Source: Phyllobacterium phragmitis (GTDB lineage Bacteria > Pseudomonadota > Alphaproteobacteria > Rhizobiales > Rhizobiaceae). From it: a stretch of DNA of 64,000 bases. Made by a program: the position numbers and the translations under genes. Below, one piece after another: positions 11,655 through 20,814 of the stretch (position 1 is the stretch's first letter; each line of letters opens with the position of its first letter). Under the pieces are notes generated by a model that saw only the letters and a list, made by a program, of their open reading frames with translations, had not been told where the DNA came from and ran no database searches. The DNA lies in the NCBI RefSeq assembly GCF_002980495.1, contig NZ_PVBR01000003.1:1-64000 (forward strand). Direction: 5' to 3'.

Positions 11655-12086
11655 TCACTCCGTCCGCGCCAGAACCTCTTCCAATTTCGCAAAGAATTGC
11701 TGCCAGCCGAGCTTTGCGCCGCCATAGGCCTGTTTTTGATCCGGCCGGAAGCCTGACTGCTCCATGCGAAGGTGGGTGCCCGTGCTTGTCGGGGTAAGCG
11801 TGAAGGTCACCACACTCTTCAGATCGTAGGCAGGATCGTCATGCGTGAAATTCCAGGTGTAGGACAGCATTCTGTTCGGCTCGATGGCCAGAACCTCGCA
11901 GTCCAGCACGCCGCCCCAATCTCCGCGAAGATTGAAATGATGGCCCACTGACGGCTTGAAGTCGTTCTTCATGAGCCACGCCTCGATCAGGTGCGGCTGC
12001 GTGAGCGCGCGCCAGATCTTTTCCGGCGGAAACGGTACATCCCGTTCGACAACGACGGCGCGCATTTCAGTCGACGTTTTGTTCAT
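11655..12086 (-). CDS. SRPBCC-family protein (AHSA1-like START domain)
   Basis: A 143-residue hydrophobic-pocket protein with the typical opening VVVERDVPFPPEKIWRALTQPHLIEAWLM and closing GWQQFFAKLEEVL. Members of this ArsR-linked group bind unknown small ligands or act as stress proteins. Its ATG overlaps the stop of the arsR-type gene, so the two are coupled. The substrate cannot be predicted from sequence. Confidence 0.88.
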   Translation of the reverse strand: MNKTSTEMRAVVVERDVPFPPEKIWRALTQPHLIEAWLMKNDFKPSVGHHFNLRGDWGGVLDCEVLAIEPNRMLSYTWNFTHDDPAYDLKSVVTFTLTPTSTGTHLRMEQSGFRPDQKQAYGGAKLGWQQFFAKLEEVLARTE

Positions 12087-12406
12087 TGGTCCATCCTCTT
12101 CAACAGATCTTCGAGGTCATCGAACCGGTTCTCCCAGAACCCTGTCATCTCGCTCGTCCAATCGATCAGCGGGGTCAGCGCGCTGAGCTGTGCGCTATAA
12201 TGCGTCTGGCGACCTTCGTGGCGGTCGCGCACCAGCCCGGCCTGCTTCAAAACGCCAAGATGCTTCGAGACGGCCGGTTGCGAGACCCCGGCGTGAGCCG
12301 TCAGTTTCCCAACCGTCTGCTCTCCTTCGCGGCACAATCGCTCGAAGATAGCCCGCCTGGTCGGATCGGCGAGCATTCTGAAGAGCGTGTCATGGGCATT
12401 TGGCAT
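12083..12406 (-). CDS. ArsR-family winged-helix repressor
   Basis: A 107-residue regulator with the ArsR fold (LADPTRRAIFERL, VSQPAVSKHLGVLKQAGLV, RHEGRQTHY wing). No cysteine pair of metal-sensing ArsR proteins is seen, so the effector is probably not a metal. It belongs to the ArsR subgroup paired with SRPBCC proteins and likely represses its own three-gene operon. Confidence 0.9.
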   Translation of the reverse strand: MPNAHDTLFRMLADPTRRAIFERLCREGEQTVGKLTAHAGVSQPAVSKHLGVLKQAGLVRDRHEGRQTHYSAQLSALTPLIDWTSEMTGFWENRFDDLEDLLKRMDQ

Positions 12407-12532
12407 CGCAACATATAACTCGTTGGCTATTGATTGAACTCATAACCGACGGGATATATGTAAGTCAAGCGAGAAGGTGGTGCGGCATGATGATGCCCGT
12501 CACGGGAACGCCCGCCACTTCATCGGAAGCGA

Positions 12533-13561
12533 TCACCTTGAGCGCGCGGCCACCCATCTGTGCCATGCATCTTCGCTGCCATGGAACGCATTGAGGTCGA
12601 TCCTGCCATCGACGCCATGCGAAAGGCCGGAACCTGAATATTGCCAGAATACCCATTTCCTGCCGGGATAGACCTTTGAGGGGTGCTCGGCCACGGCGCG
12701 AAGCCAGAAGGGATAATCGCGAAATTTTCCGCGCAGATTGTCGCGGTAGAAATCGGGCGCTGTGTAGATGATCGGGCGTTGGCCGTAATGTCTCTCCAGC
12801 TTGTCCATGAAGACCTGCATCTTCTTCAGGACGTTTTTGCGCGACGGGCGCCGCTTGCAACGGGACTCGCCGTTCCATTCGACGTCGATGACCGGCGGCA
12901 GGGCGCCTTTCACCTTTGGAACATTGCGGATGAACCAGTCAGCCTGCTCGCCAGCGGTTCGGCACCAGTAGAAGAAGTGATAGGCGCCCCGCCTCAACCC
13001 GGCCTCGTGAGCCCGATGCCAGTTCTTCTTGAACATCGGATCAAGATGGTCGCCGCCATCCGTCGCCTTGATATAAACGAAATTCGCGCCCTGCGTGCGC
13101 AGCTTTCCCCAGTCTATCTCGCCTTGCCAGCGTGAAACGTCGACGCCGTGGACGGCCAGGGCCTTGGGCGAAGCACGACCGAAATTTATCGGCTTCGCGT
13201 CGCGAAAACGGCGGCTGTAGATCCGCCCCCGCGCAAAAGTTTTTGCCGATGGCTTCGACGGCACCACAAACGCGACCGGTTCAGCCTTGGGTACGCGCAT
13301 GTCCGGCGCCTTGACCGTGGGCACCAACGCATCGGGAATGGGAGCTGACGGCGCCATGGCCATCATCTGTTGCGGCGGCTCTTCATTCGAAGCGGCTGAA
13401 CCGATTTCAGCTGGCGGTATCACATTTACCGGTGGGGTGATGGAGCTTGTCGTCTCAAGCGACGGCTGCGCCAGAAGCTGGTCCACACCCGAACTGGTGG
13501 ACGTGCAACCGGCCGAGACCGCGCAGGCGAAGAGGATGGCTGACACGCCTGGGAAACGCAT
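12533..13561 (-). CDS. GH25 lysozyme-like lipoprotein
   Basis: A 342-residue secreted protein. A short signal peptide ends at a probable lipobox with Cys19 (VSAGC). A proline/alanine-rich linker of about 110 residues follows, then a glycoside hydrolase 25 domain (about 135-340). The domain shows HGVDVSRWQGEIDW, YIKATDGGDHLDP, GAYHFFYWC and the catalytic DxE in PPVIDVEWNG. GH25 enzymes cleave the muramic-acid side of peptidoglycan. In alphaproteobacteria such lipoproteins probably help remodel the wall; no phage genes are nearby. Confidence 0.88.
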   Translation of the reverse strand: MRFPGVSAILFACAVSAGCTSTSSGVDQLLAQPSLETTSSITPPVNVIPPAEIGSAASNEEPPQQMMAMAPSAPIPDALVPTVKAPDMRVPKAEPVAFVVPSKPSAKTFARGRIYSRRFRDAKPINFGRASPKALAVHGVDVSRWQGEIDWGKLRTQGANFVYIKATDGGDHLDPMFKKNWHRAHEAGLRRGAYHFFYWCRTAGEQADWFIRNVPKVKGALPPVIDVEWNGESRCKRRPSRKNVLKKMQVFMDKLERHYGQRPIIYTAPDFYRDNLRGKFRDYPFWLRAVAEHPSKVYPGRKWVFWQYSGSGLSHGVDGRIDLNAFHGSEDAWHRWVAARSR

Positions 13562-13729
13562 ATGTACCTTTACGCAAAACAGAACAGACTCGCGGCGAAA
13601 CCCGACACGGTCGAATCCCCCTTGCCGTAACTGCTAACGATAAATTACCAAGAAAGATTGAATCCAATTTTAACCATATGGAATAACCGATCGTGGGCTT
13701 TACGAAATTCCGTTTGCAAGGGCTGTTTC

Positions 13730-15082
13730 CTACTTTTGCAGCGACTGCTCCAGCTTTCCATCGCGTATCCGCACGAAGAAATCGTCCTTCCCCACCTGCC
13801 CGCCCTTGAGGACGATCTCGAAGCTGCCGGCATGGTCGGCGCGGTGGGCGAGACATACCGGCGAGCCGGGCGATTGCGGGATCGGATGGCGCAATGTCAG
13901 CGCGGCGATGCCGAGCGCGTCGAGCGCATGGCTCGATGTGTCACCACCTGCAACGATCACGCGATTGAGCGCCTGTTCGCCGGCGAGCCTCTGCAGCATG
14001 GCGCCGAGCCTTTGTCCGACCCGGTCATTGTCGAGGGGATGTGTATCGGCGGCCTGCTGCTTCGCGTCATCGCCCGGACCAAGTGCCGTGTAGAGCAAAG
14101 GACTGGCGCTTTCCCGCAACGCTTCCAGCGCCGCGGCCAGAGCCGCCTCCTCGGCCCGGTCACCGCCCTGCCCCGAAGCCAACGCGACGTAATCGACCGC
14201 GATGGGAACGAAGCCGTTTGCCGAGGCATGATTTATCTGCCGCTCCGTCGTCGGCGAACAACTACCCGAGACAACCGCAATGCGGGCTGCCGCATCGAGC
14301 GGTTCATAGGCCTTCCGAGTGCCTACGATGCCGACGGCGCGCCAGGCCTCGATGAGTGCATATTCTACCCCCGAAGATCCGACGACGAACGGCCCCAAGC
14401 GGTGACGTTCGTTCCACAGCATTTCGCCGGCAAGCCGCTGGCTGACCGGATCAGCCACATCGATCAGGACGGCTCGGACAGAGGCCGCAAGAGCGGCGGC
14501 GAGCCTATCCGCCACAGTGCCTGCATGCATGGCCGGCAGATCGACCAGACCGATCGCCAGTTTCGTCTGATGGGAAAGATGGAGGCGCAGGTCCGCCTCG
14601 TTCATCGGCGTCGCCGGATGCCGGCTCATGACGGGGTGGCGGTCGATGCGAAACACCGTCTCGCCATAGCGCGCGAACAATTCGCCGAAAAACGTATAGC
14701 GGCCGAGCTGATGCGCACCGACGATGATGGGAGCGACGCTCTGGCCGAATATTTCCAGTCCGATCTCCAATGCGCGGCCGATAGAGCCTTGACGCGGCGC
14801 GCTGTCGAAGGTCGAGCAGACCTTGTAATGACAGATCGGCGCGCCGAGACCGCCGAGCCAGCGAAATATGCCGGGAAGCTCTGCATCCATCCATTCCGGC
14901 GGCTTGCTGCGGCTAAATCCGGCTAGCCCTATGGCCCGGGCATGGGAGAAGCGTTGCAGCCATGCATCATCGGGTTTGCGGGTGAACAGCACCGTCTCGA
15001 CACCATTGGAGCTCAAGGCTTCCATGACGTCGGTCGAACCGGTGAAATCGTCGCCGTAATAGGTGAGAAGCGGAGGACTCAT
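13730..15082 (-). CDS. oiaK: Four-carbon acid sugar kinase family protein, probable 3-oxo-isoapionate kinase
   Basis: A 450-residue kinase of the DUF1537 two-domain family (N-terminal YYGDDFTGSTDVMEAL, C-terminal ATP-binding GGDTSSHALDAL). In described D-apiose pathways OiaK phosphorylates 3-oxo-isoapionate at C4 to make the substrate of a RuBisCO-like protein. Here its ATG overlaps the stop of exactly such a gene, and ApnO-, ApnL- and ApsD-like genes are next door. The specific substrate is inferred from this neighbourhood; related kinases act on threonate or erythronate. Confidence 0.8.
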   Translation of the reverse strand: MSPPLLTYYGDDFTGSTDVMEALSSNGVETVLFTRKPDDAWLQRFSHARAIGLAGFSRSKPPEWMDAELPGIFRWLGGLGAPICHYKVCSTFDSAPRQGSIGRALEIGLEIFGQSVAPIIVGAHQLGRYTFFGELFARYGETVFRIDRHPVMSRHPATPMNEADLRLHLSHQTKLAIGLVDLPAMHAGTVADRLAAALAASVRAVLIDVADPVSQRLAGEMLWNERHRLGPFVVGSSGVEYALIEAWRAVGIVGTRKAYEPLDAAARIAVVSGSCSPTTERQINHASANGFVPIAVDYVALASGQGGDRAEEAALAAALEALRESASPLLYTALGPGDDAKQQAADTHPLDNDRVGQRLGAMLQRLAGEQALNRVIVAGGDTSSHALDALGIAALTLRHPIPQSPGSPVCLAHRADHAGSFEIVLKGGQVGKDDFFVRIRDGKLEQSLQK

Positions 15083-16335
15083 GCAAGCCTCGAGCGGAAC
15101 GCACCGATCGCCGCGGCAAGGGCCGGATGGCTCTTTGCATAATCATCGAGAGATATGCCTTCGGCTGCTGCCTGCCAGCCCTCGCGCAGGCTGGCTATAC
15201 CGCCGGCGAGACCGTCCGGATGCCCCATGATGCCGCCGCCTGCGCAGTAGATGAGATCGGTCGATTGCAGTGCCGCATAGGTATCTTCGATCTGCTCGGC
15301 AGACTGCCCCGACGAGAACACCGGCATCGCCACATAGTCCCGGCCGCCATCGAACAGCGGCGTGAGGCACTGTTTGGCGGATGCAATGGATGACGCGCCG
15401 TCCTCGCTGAACTTGTTGCGAAGACCGTTGACGTGGAGATGATCCACACCTGCGAGCCGCCAGAATTTCTGCCAGGCGATGAAGCTGATGCCGATATCGG
15501 GCGAGCGGGAAAAGAGACCCCAGCCGTTGCGATGTCCATGGATTGGAAGGTCGGTATGGCGGCGCAGCGCCGCCACGCCGGGCAAGCCGACGCTGTGGAT
15601 GCCCACCATCACGCAGGTGCCCCCAGCATCGCGCACGAGATCGGCGCCGCGTTTCATCTCGTCGATCTCGCCGGTGATGTTGAAGGCGTACATCGGTTTC
15701 TTGCCGGTGCGTTCCGCGTGATCGTTGAGAACGCGCATGATAGCTTTGACGCGGGCATCGAGCGGACAATGCGGCCCGTTTGCCTGCAACTCATCGTCCT
15801 TGACGAAATCGATTCCGCCCTCGGCAAGCTTTTTCACCAGCGCAGCCGTCGCCTCCGGATCGAGGCCGACGCTCGGTTTGATGATGGTGCCGATCAGCGG
15901 ACCGCTTTCAACACCCGCAAGCCTGCGTGTGCCGGCAATGCCGGCGGCGGGACCGGGATAGGCCTTGGCGAAATCATCGGGAAAGTTGATATCGAGCAGC
16001 CGCAGCGCCGAGACTTCGCGCAGTTCGAACAGATTGCCGGCGACGGTCGCAAGCGTATTGGGCAGCGACGGGCCGATATTCTCCATCGGCCAGGACAGGC
16101 CGATGCGCCCGCGCGTATAGACCTTGCCCTGCATCTTGCACGGCAGCGCCGGCGTGTCGGAACGGCCGGTTTCGACGATGGATTCGATGCGTGCGCCATG
16201 CGCCGCCTTGAGTGCTTCGGTCTCGCCTTCGATCTTCAGGAATGTCCCCGACGATTGCTCGCCCGCAATGACCGCCGCCGTATATGCGAGGTCCAACGGT
16301 GTCTCAAGTTCATATTCCGCATAGAGCCTGCTCAT
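15079..16335 (-). CDS. oiaX: RuBisCO-like protein (form IV), probable 3-oxo-isoapionate-4-phosphate processing enzyme
   Basis: A 418-residue RuBisCO-large-subunit homologue. The carbamylated-lysine motif is kept (GGIDFVKDDE, K179/D181/E182, equivalent to RuBisCO K201/D203/E204), as are the first catalytic lysine (K153 in IIKPS) and the phosphate-binding CAGGGIMGH. RuBisCO K177 is replaced by Ser155, so CO2 fixation is unlikely. In apiose catabolism such proteins either decarboxylate 3-oxo-isoapionate-4-phosphate or act as transcarboxylase/hydrolase giving 3-phosphoglycerate and glycolate. The start at 16335 is chosen for its GGAAGG site and usual family length. Confidence 0.82.
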   Translation of the reverse strand: MSRLYAEYELETPLDLAYTAAVIAGEQSSGTFLKIEGETEALKAAHGARIESIVETGRSDTPALPCKMQGKVYTRGRIGLSWPMENIGPSLPNTLATVAGNLFELREVSALRLLDINFPDDFAKAYPGPAAGIAGTRRLAGVESGPLIGTIIKPSVGLDPEATAALVKKLAEGGIDFVKDDELQANGPHCPLDARVKAIMRVLNDHAERTGKKPMYAFNITGEIDEMKRGADLVRDAGGTCVMVGIHSVGLPGVAALRRHTDLPIHGHRNGWGLFSRSPDIGISFIAWQKFWRLAGVDHLHVNGLRNKFSEDGASSIASAKQCLTPLFDGGRDYVAMPVFSSGQSAEQIEDTYAALQSTDLIYCAGGGIMGHPDGLAGGIASLREGWQAAAEGISLDDYAKSHPALAAAIGAFRSRLA

Positions 16336-16406
16336 CGCTTCCATCCTTCCCGGCAACAGTATCTTTGTCCGATTTCTTATCAGGCGATCCGTCATCAGAT
16401 CAACTC

Positions 16407-16445
16407 ATTATACCAGTTGACATGATGATAATTGCTGGACATATT
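16407..16445. promoter_or_regulatory. Back-to-back promoters for oiaX (minus) and apnO (plus)
   Basis: On the plus strand TTGACA (16417-16422) is followed after 17 bases by CATATT (16440-16445), a fair sigma70 promoter for apnO. On the minus strand TGGTATAAT reads across 16407-16415, an extended -10 element for oiaX. The promoters overlap, so a single bound regulator, perhaps the GntR protein at 24976, could control both directions. Confidence 0.5.
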
Positions 16446-16487
16446 TCCCCGAACAAAATTCATTTGTCTTGCCGCATTTATGCGGAC

Positions 16488-16506
16488 GTCAGGTGTTCCA
16501 CCTGAC
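16488..16506 (+). other. Perfect hairpin in the apnO 5' leader
   Basis: GTCAGGTG-TTC-CACCTGAC is a perfect 8-base-pair stem with a three-base loop, ending 24 bases before the apnO start. It could be an operator or a leader structure; no further evidence decides. Confidence 0.45.
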
Positions 16507-16530
16507 TGCAAAATGCTCGGAGGGTCTTTC

Positions 16531-17355
16531 ATGAAAATCGCATTGCTCGGCGCCGGTGGAAAAATGGGTGTGCGCCTTGCGACCAATCTGAAGGGCTCGC
16601 GCTTCGACGTCGCACATGTCGAGATCAGCGAAGCCGGTCGAAAACGGCTGAAGGAAACTCTCGGTTTCGACTGCGTGCCGACCGACGAGGCCCTGGCGGG
16701 TGCAAAGGCGGTCATCCTTGCCGTGCCCGACACCGCGATCGGCGCGGTTTCGGGCTCGATCATCGACAAGCTCGATCCCGGCACCATGGTCATCGCGCTC
16801 GACGCCGCCGCGCCTTTCGCCGGCCATTTGCCGGTTCGCGACGACATCGTCTATTTCGTCACCCATCCCTGCCATCCGCCGATCTTCAACGACGAGACCG
16901 ATCCGGCAGCACGGCGCGACCATTTCGGCGGCATAGCGGCCGCGCAGTCGATCGTCAGCGCACTGATACAGGGGCCGGAAGAAGCGTTCGGCCTCGGCGA
17001 GGAGATTGCCAGGACGATCTATCAGCCGATCCTGCGCTCGCACCGCGTCACGGTCGAGCAGATGGCGTTGCTTGAGCCAGGCCTGTCGGAAACCGTCTGC
17101 GCCACGCTTCTGGTGGTGATGCGCGAGGCGATGGAGGAGGTCATCCGCCGCGGCGTCGATCGCGAGGCGGCGCGCGACTTTCTATTGGGACACATGAATA
17201 TTCTGGCCGCCGTCGTCATGGGAGAGATCGACGGCGTCTTCTCGGATGCCTGCAACAAGGCGATCGAGAACGGCAAGCCACGCCTGATGCGGCCTGATTG
17301 GCTGGGCGTGTTCGAGCCTGCGGAAATAGCGGAGAGCATCCGCCGCATCACCTGA
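16531..17355 (+). CDS. apnO: Probable D-apionate oxidoisomerase (6-phosphogluconate dehydrogenase-like fold)
   Basis: A 274-residue NAD-binding protein with the Rossmann motif LLGAGGKMG at the N terminus and an all-helical C-terminal domain. ApnO enzymes have this build and convert D-apionate to 3-oxo-isoapionate by oxidation with migration of a hydroxymethyl group. The gene is divergent from oiaX and upstream of the transporter and the ApsD- and ApnL-like genes, which strongly supports the call. The ATG at 16531 follows GGAGGG. Confidence 0.82.
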   Translation: MKIALLGAGGKMGVRLATNLKGSRFDVAHVEISEAGRKRLKETLGFDCVPTDEALAGAKAVILAVPDTAIGAVSGSIIDKLDPGTMVIALDAAAPFAGHLPVRDDIVYFVTHPCHPPIFNDETDPAARRDHFGGIAAAQSIVSALIQGPEEAFGLGEEIARTIYQPILRSHRVTVEQMALLEPGLSETVCATLLVVMREAMEEVIRRGVDREAARDFLLGHMNILAAVVMGEIDGVFSDACNKAIENGKPRLMRPDWLGVFEPAEIAESIRRIT

Positions 17356-17414
17356 GAAAAGGTGGGCGAAACCGGATGCAACGAAGCTAAAAAGAGGTGA
17401 AATCGTTGAAGTAA

Positions 17415-18392
<978 letters not shown>

Positions 18393-18394
18393 GT

Positions 18395-18566
18395 GAGGCA
18401 ACACCCCCCTCTGCCCTGCCGGGCATCTCCCCCTCAGGGGGGGAGATTACGCCTTCATAAACGCCCGGCACCAATCGCTGCCGTTGGAGGACGATAGGCG
18501 TGGTTCGTGTCAGCCAATCTCCCCCCTTGAGGGGGAGATGTCCGGCAGGACAGAGGGGGGTGCTTC
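18395..18566. repeat. Rhizobial palindromic intergenic element, about 170 bp (copy 1)
   Basis: The element begins two bases after the stop of the binding-protein gene. Its outer arms (18401-18435 and 18530-18564) are near-perfect inverted repeats rich in C and G runs, and inside them are smaller hairpins (ATCTCCCC...GGGGAGAT). A second copy of the same family lies at 29942-30110 inside nasA. It resembles the long palindromic mosaic repeats known from rhizobia and Brucella. Confidence 0.85.
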
Positions 18567-18589
18567 GCTATGACGGATGGAATTCGCAA

Positions 18590-19267
18590 ATGACCACGCG
18601 CATGAAAATGCTTGCTGCTATCGCCATGGCCGGGATCGTGCTGGGCGTTACCGGCTGCAAGATCAAGAAAAACGAGCCGTCGGCCAAAAAGGCGGATAAC
18701 GGCGTCGAAATCTTCTTCGACAATGGCGGTTTCAACGCCGATGAATTTATCGCTAAGGCCTGGCCGGAAAAGATCGAACCTTATTTTCGCGACAATGCGC
18801 ATGATTTTACCGAGGTCAGGGCGCTCATAGCGACAGACCCGGAGGCCGCCGGCAAGAAATACGGCCACAGCGAAAACCCGGTCCAGACACCGTGGAGCTT
18901 CGCCGTCCGTCTCGAAGGCCAGATCGTCGACGCCAACACCAAGTCGCGCGCCGCATTCGTCTCGGTCGATACGGATGGCGACACCAAGGCCGATGCCAAG
19001 ATCCAACTGGGCCCGGTCATCAAGGGTACGTCGCTGCGCGATGTGCTGCCGTTCATCCCTTTCAGCGCCTTCAAGAACCAGATCGAATACGCCAATGTCG
19101 GCCGGGCGCTGAACAAATATGTCTATGAGAACAATCTCTCCAAACTGCCGCGCGACGATCTCGTCGGCCAGCATGTCTCAGCGACAGGCGCATTCACTCT
19201 GCCCGCACAGGGACAGGAAATCCTCGTTACGCCTGCCGAGATCAAACTTACTGGAGGCGCGCAATGA
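18590..19267 (+). CDS. DUF2291 family periplasmic lipoprotein
   Basis: A 225-residue lipoprotein with a signal peptide ending in a lipobox (GVTGC, about Cys21 from the 18590 start). DUF2291 proteins are found almost only inside ribose-type sugar ABC operons, and their role is unknown. The ATG at 18590 is chosen since the frame further upstream reads through the palindromic element. Its stop overlaps the ATPase start (ATGA). It may help the binding protein dock or fold; that is a guess. Confidence 0.82.
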   Translation: MTTRMKMLAAIAMAGIVLGVTGCKIKKNEPSAKKADNGVEIFFDNGGFNADEFIAKAWPEKIEPYFRDNAHDFTEVRALIATDPEAAGKKYGHSENPVQTPWSFAVRLEGQIVDANTKSRAAFVSVDTDGDTKADAKIQLGPVIKGTSLRDVLPFIPFSAFKNQIEYANVGRALNKYVYENNLSKLPRDDLVGQHVSATGAFTLPAQGQEILVTPAEIKLTGGAQ

Positions 19268-20814
19268 GCGAAGTCGCGCATGAGACCGCGCTGAGCGTCC
19301 GCAAGGTGACCAAGGTCTATCCCGGCACGATCGCCCTCAAATCGGTGGATTTCGACGTGCGCCGGGGTGCCGTCAATGTGCTTGTCGGTGAAAACGGGGC
19401 GGGGAAATCGACGCTGATGAAGATCATCGCCGGCGTCGAGCAACCGAGCGAAGGCGAGATCCTGCTCGATGGCGAGCCGATCCGGCTGGCAAACACGCAG
19501 GACGCGATCCGCCATGGCATCGGCATCGTCTTTCAGGAACTGAACCTCTTTCCCAACATGACGGTGGCGGAAAACATCTTCATCACCCGCGAGCGCTGCC
19601 GGCTTGGCTTCGATATCGATGCGGCGGCGATGCGCGACGAAACCCGCAAGCTGATGCTGCGGCTCGAACACGACATCCCGCCCGACGCCATCGTCGGGGA
19701 TTTGCGTATCGGGCAACAGCAGATCGTCGAGATCGCCAAGACGCTGTCGCAGGACGCCCGCATCCTCATCATGGACGAGCCCACCTCCGCGCTCAGCGCA
19801 GCCGAGGTGGAAATCCTGTTCCGCGTCATCAAGGAGCTGAAAAGTCAGGGCGTCGCCATCGTCTACATCTCGCACCGGCTGGAAGAACTGGTGCGCATCG
19901 GCGATTACATCACCGTGCTTCGCGACGGCAACATCACCGGTTCGCGGTCGATGCAGGATGTCGATGTTCCCTGGATCGTCAAAAGCATGATCGGCGCAGC
20001 CTCGAAAGATTATGCCAAGGCCGAGGATCATGTGTTCGGCGATGAAATTTTCCGAGCCGAGGATATCGCGCTTGCCCGCCAGGGCGGCGGCTTTACGGTC
20101 GATCATGTTTCGCTGTCGCTCAAGGCGGGAGAGATTGTCGGCATCTACGGGCTGATGGGCGCCGGGCGCACCGAGCTGTTCGACTGTATCATGGGCCGCC
20201 ATCCGAATGCCGGCGGCAGAATTTTCATCACGGGCAAGCAACTGGCAAAAGCCGATGTGGCGACAAGGATCGCCGGTGGGCTCGCGCTGATCCCCGAGGA
20301 CCGCAAGGCGGAGGGTCTCGTGCAGATCATGTCGATCAGCGACAACATGACTCTGGCAAGCCTGTGGAATTATGTGCGCGGCATCCATATCGACCGAGGC
20401 AAGGAGCGCTCGGCGGTCCAGCGTTTCGTCAGCGACCTCGCCATCAAGATCGCCAGTCCGGATCACGAGGTCGCATCGCTATCGGGCGGAAACCAGCAGA
20501 AGGTAGTGATCGGCAAGGCGCTGATGACCGGGCCGAAGGTCCTTCTCATGGACGAGCCCAGCCGCGGCATCGATGTCGGCGCCAAGGCCGAGGTGTTCCG
20601 CACCATGCGCAAGCTCGCCGCCGACGGGCTGGGTATCCTGTTCGTCACGTCAGACCTCGAAGAGGTGATGGCGCTGTCGGACCGCATCATCGTCATGTCC
20701 GGAGGCCAGATCACCGGCGAATTCGACCGCGCGCACGCCACCGAAGAAGCCATCGTCGCCGCGTCCAGCATCGGCCATGACGTTACAACCCATAAAATGG
20801 AGCTTGCCCAATGA
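19264..20814 (+). CDS. Sugar ABC transporter ATP-binding protein, RbsA type
   Basis: A 516-residue protein of two fused ATPase domains. The first has Walker A GENGAGKST, the signature reading LRIGQQQIVEIAK and Walker B LIMDEPTSAL. The second has the degenerate Walker A GLMGAGRTE usual in RbsA proteins, the signature LSGGNQQK and Walker B LLMDEPSRG. It powers pentose uptake, here probably D-apiose, and is coupled by 4-base overlaps to both neighbours. Confidence 0.93.
   Translation: MSEVAHETALSVRKVTKVYPGTIALKSVDFDVRRGAVNVLVGENGAGKSTLMKIIAGVEQPSEGEILLDGEPIRLANTQDAIRHGIGIVFQELNLFPNMTVAENIFITRERCRLGFDIDAAAMRDETRKLMLRLEHDIPPDAIVGDLRIGQQQIVEIAKTLSQDARILIMDEPTSALSAAEVEILFRVIKELKSQGVAIVYISHRLEELVRIGDYITVLRDGNITGSRSMQDVDVPWIVKSMIGAASKDYAKAEDHVFGDEIFRAEDIALARQGGGFTVDHVSLSLKAGEIVGIYGLMGAGRTELFDCIMGRHPNAGGRIFITGKQLAKADVATRIAGGLALIPEDRKAEGLVQIMSISDNMTLASLWNYVRGIHIDRGKERSAVQRFVSDLAIKIASPDHEVASLSGGNQQKVVIGKALMTGPKVLLMDEPSRGIDVGAKAEVFRTMRKLAADGLGILFVTSDLEEVMALSDRIIVMSGGQITGEFDRAHATEEAIVAASSIGHDVTTHKMELAQ

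Noticed and set aside
13658-14926. A 422-residue open frame antisense to oiaK
   Set aside because: No domain or start signal; the sense strand is a clear DUF1537 kinase.
15079-16335. A true CO2-fixing RuBisCO
   Set aside because: A key lysine is replaced, there is no small subunit, phosphoribulokinase or carboxysome gene, and the context is apiose catabolism.
18500-18589. A 30-residue N-terminal extension of the DUF2291 protein
   Set aside because: It is translated from the palindromic repeat and would bury the lipoprotein signal peptide.
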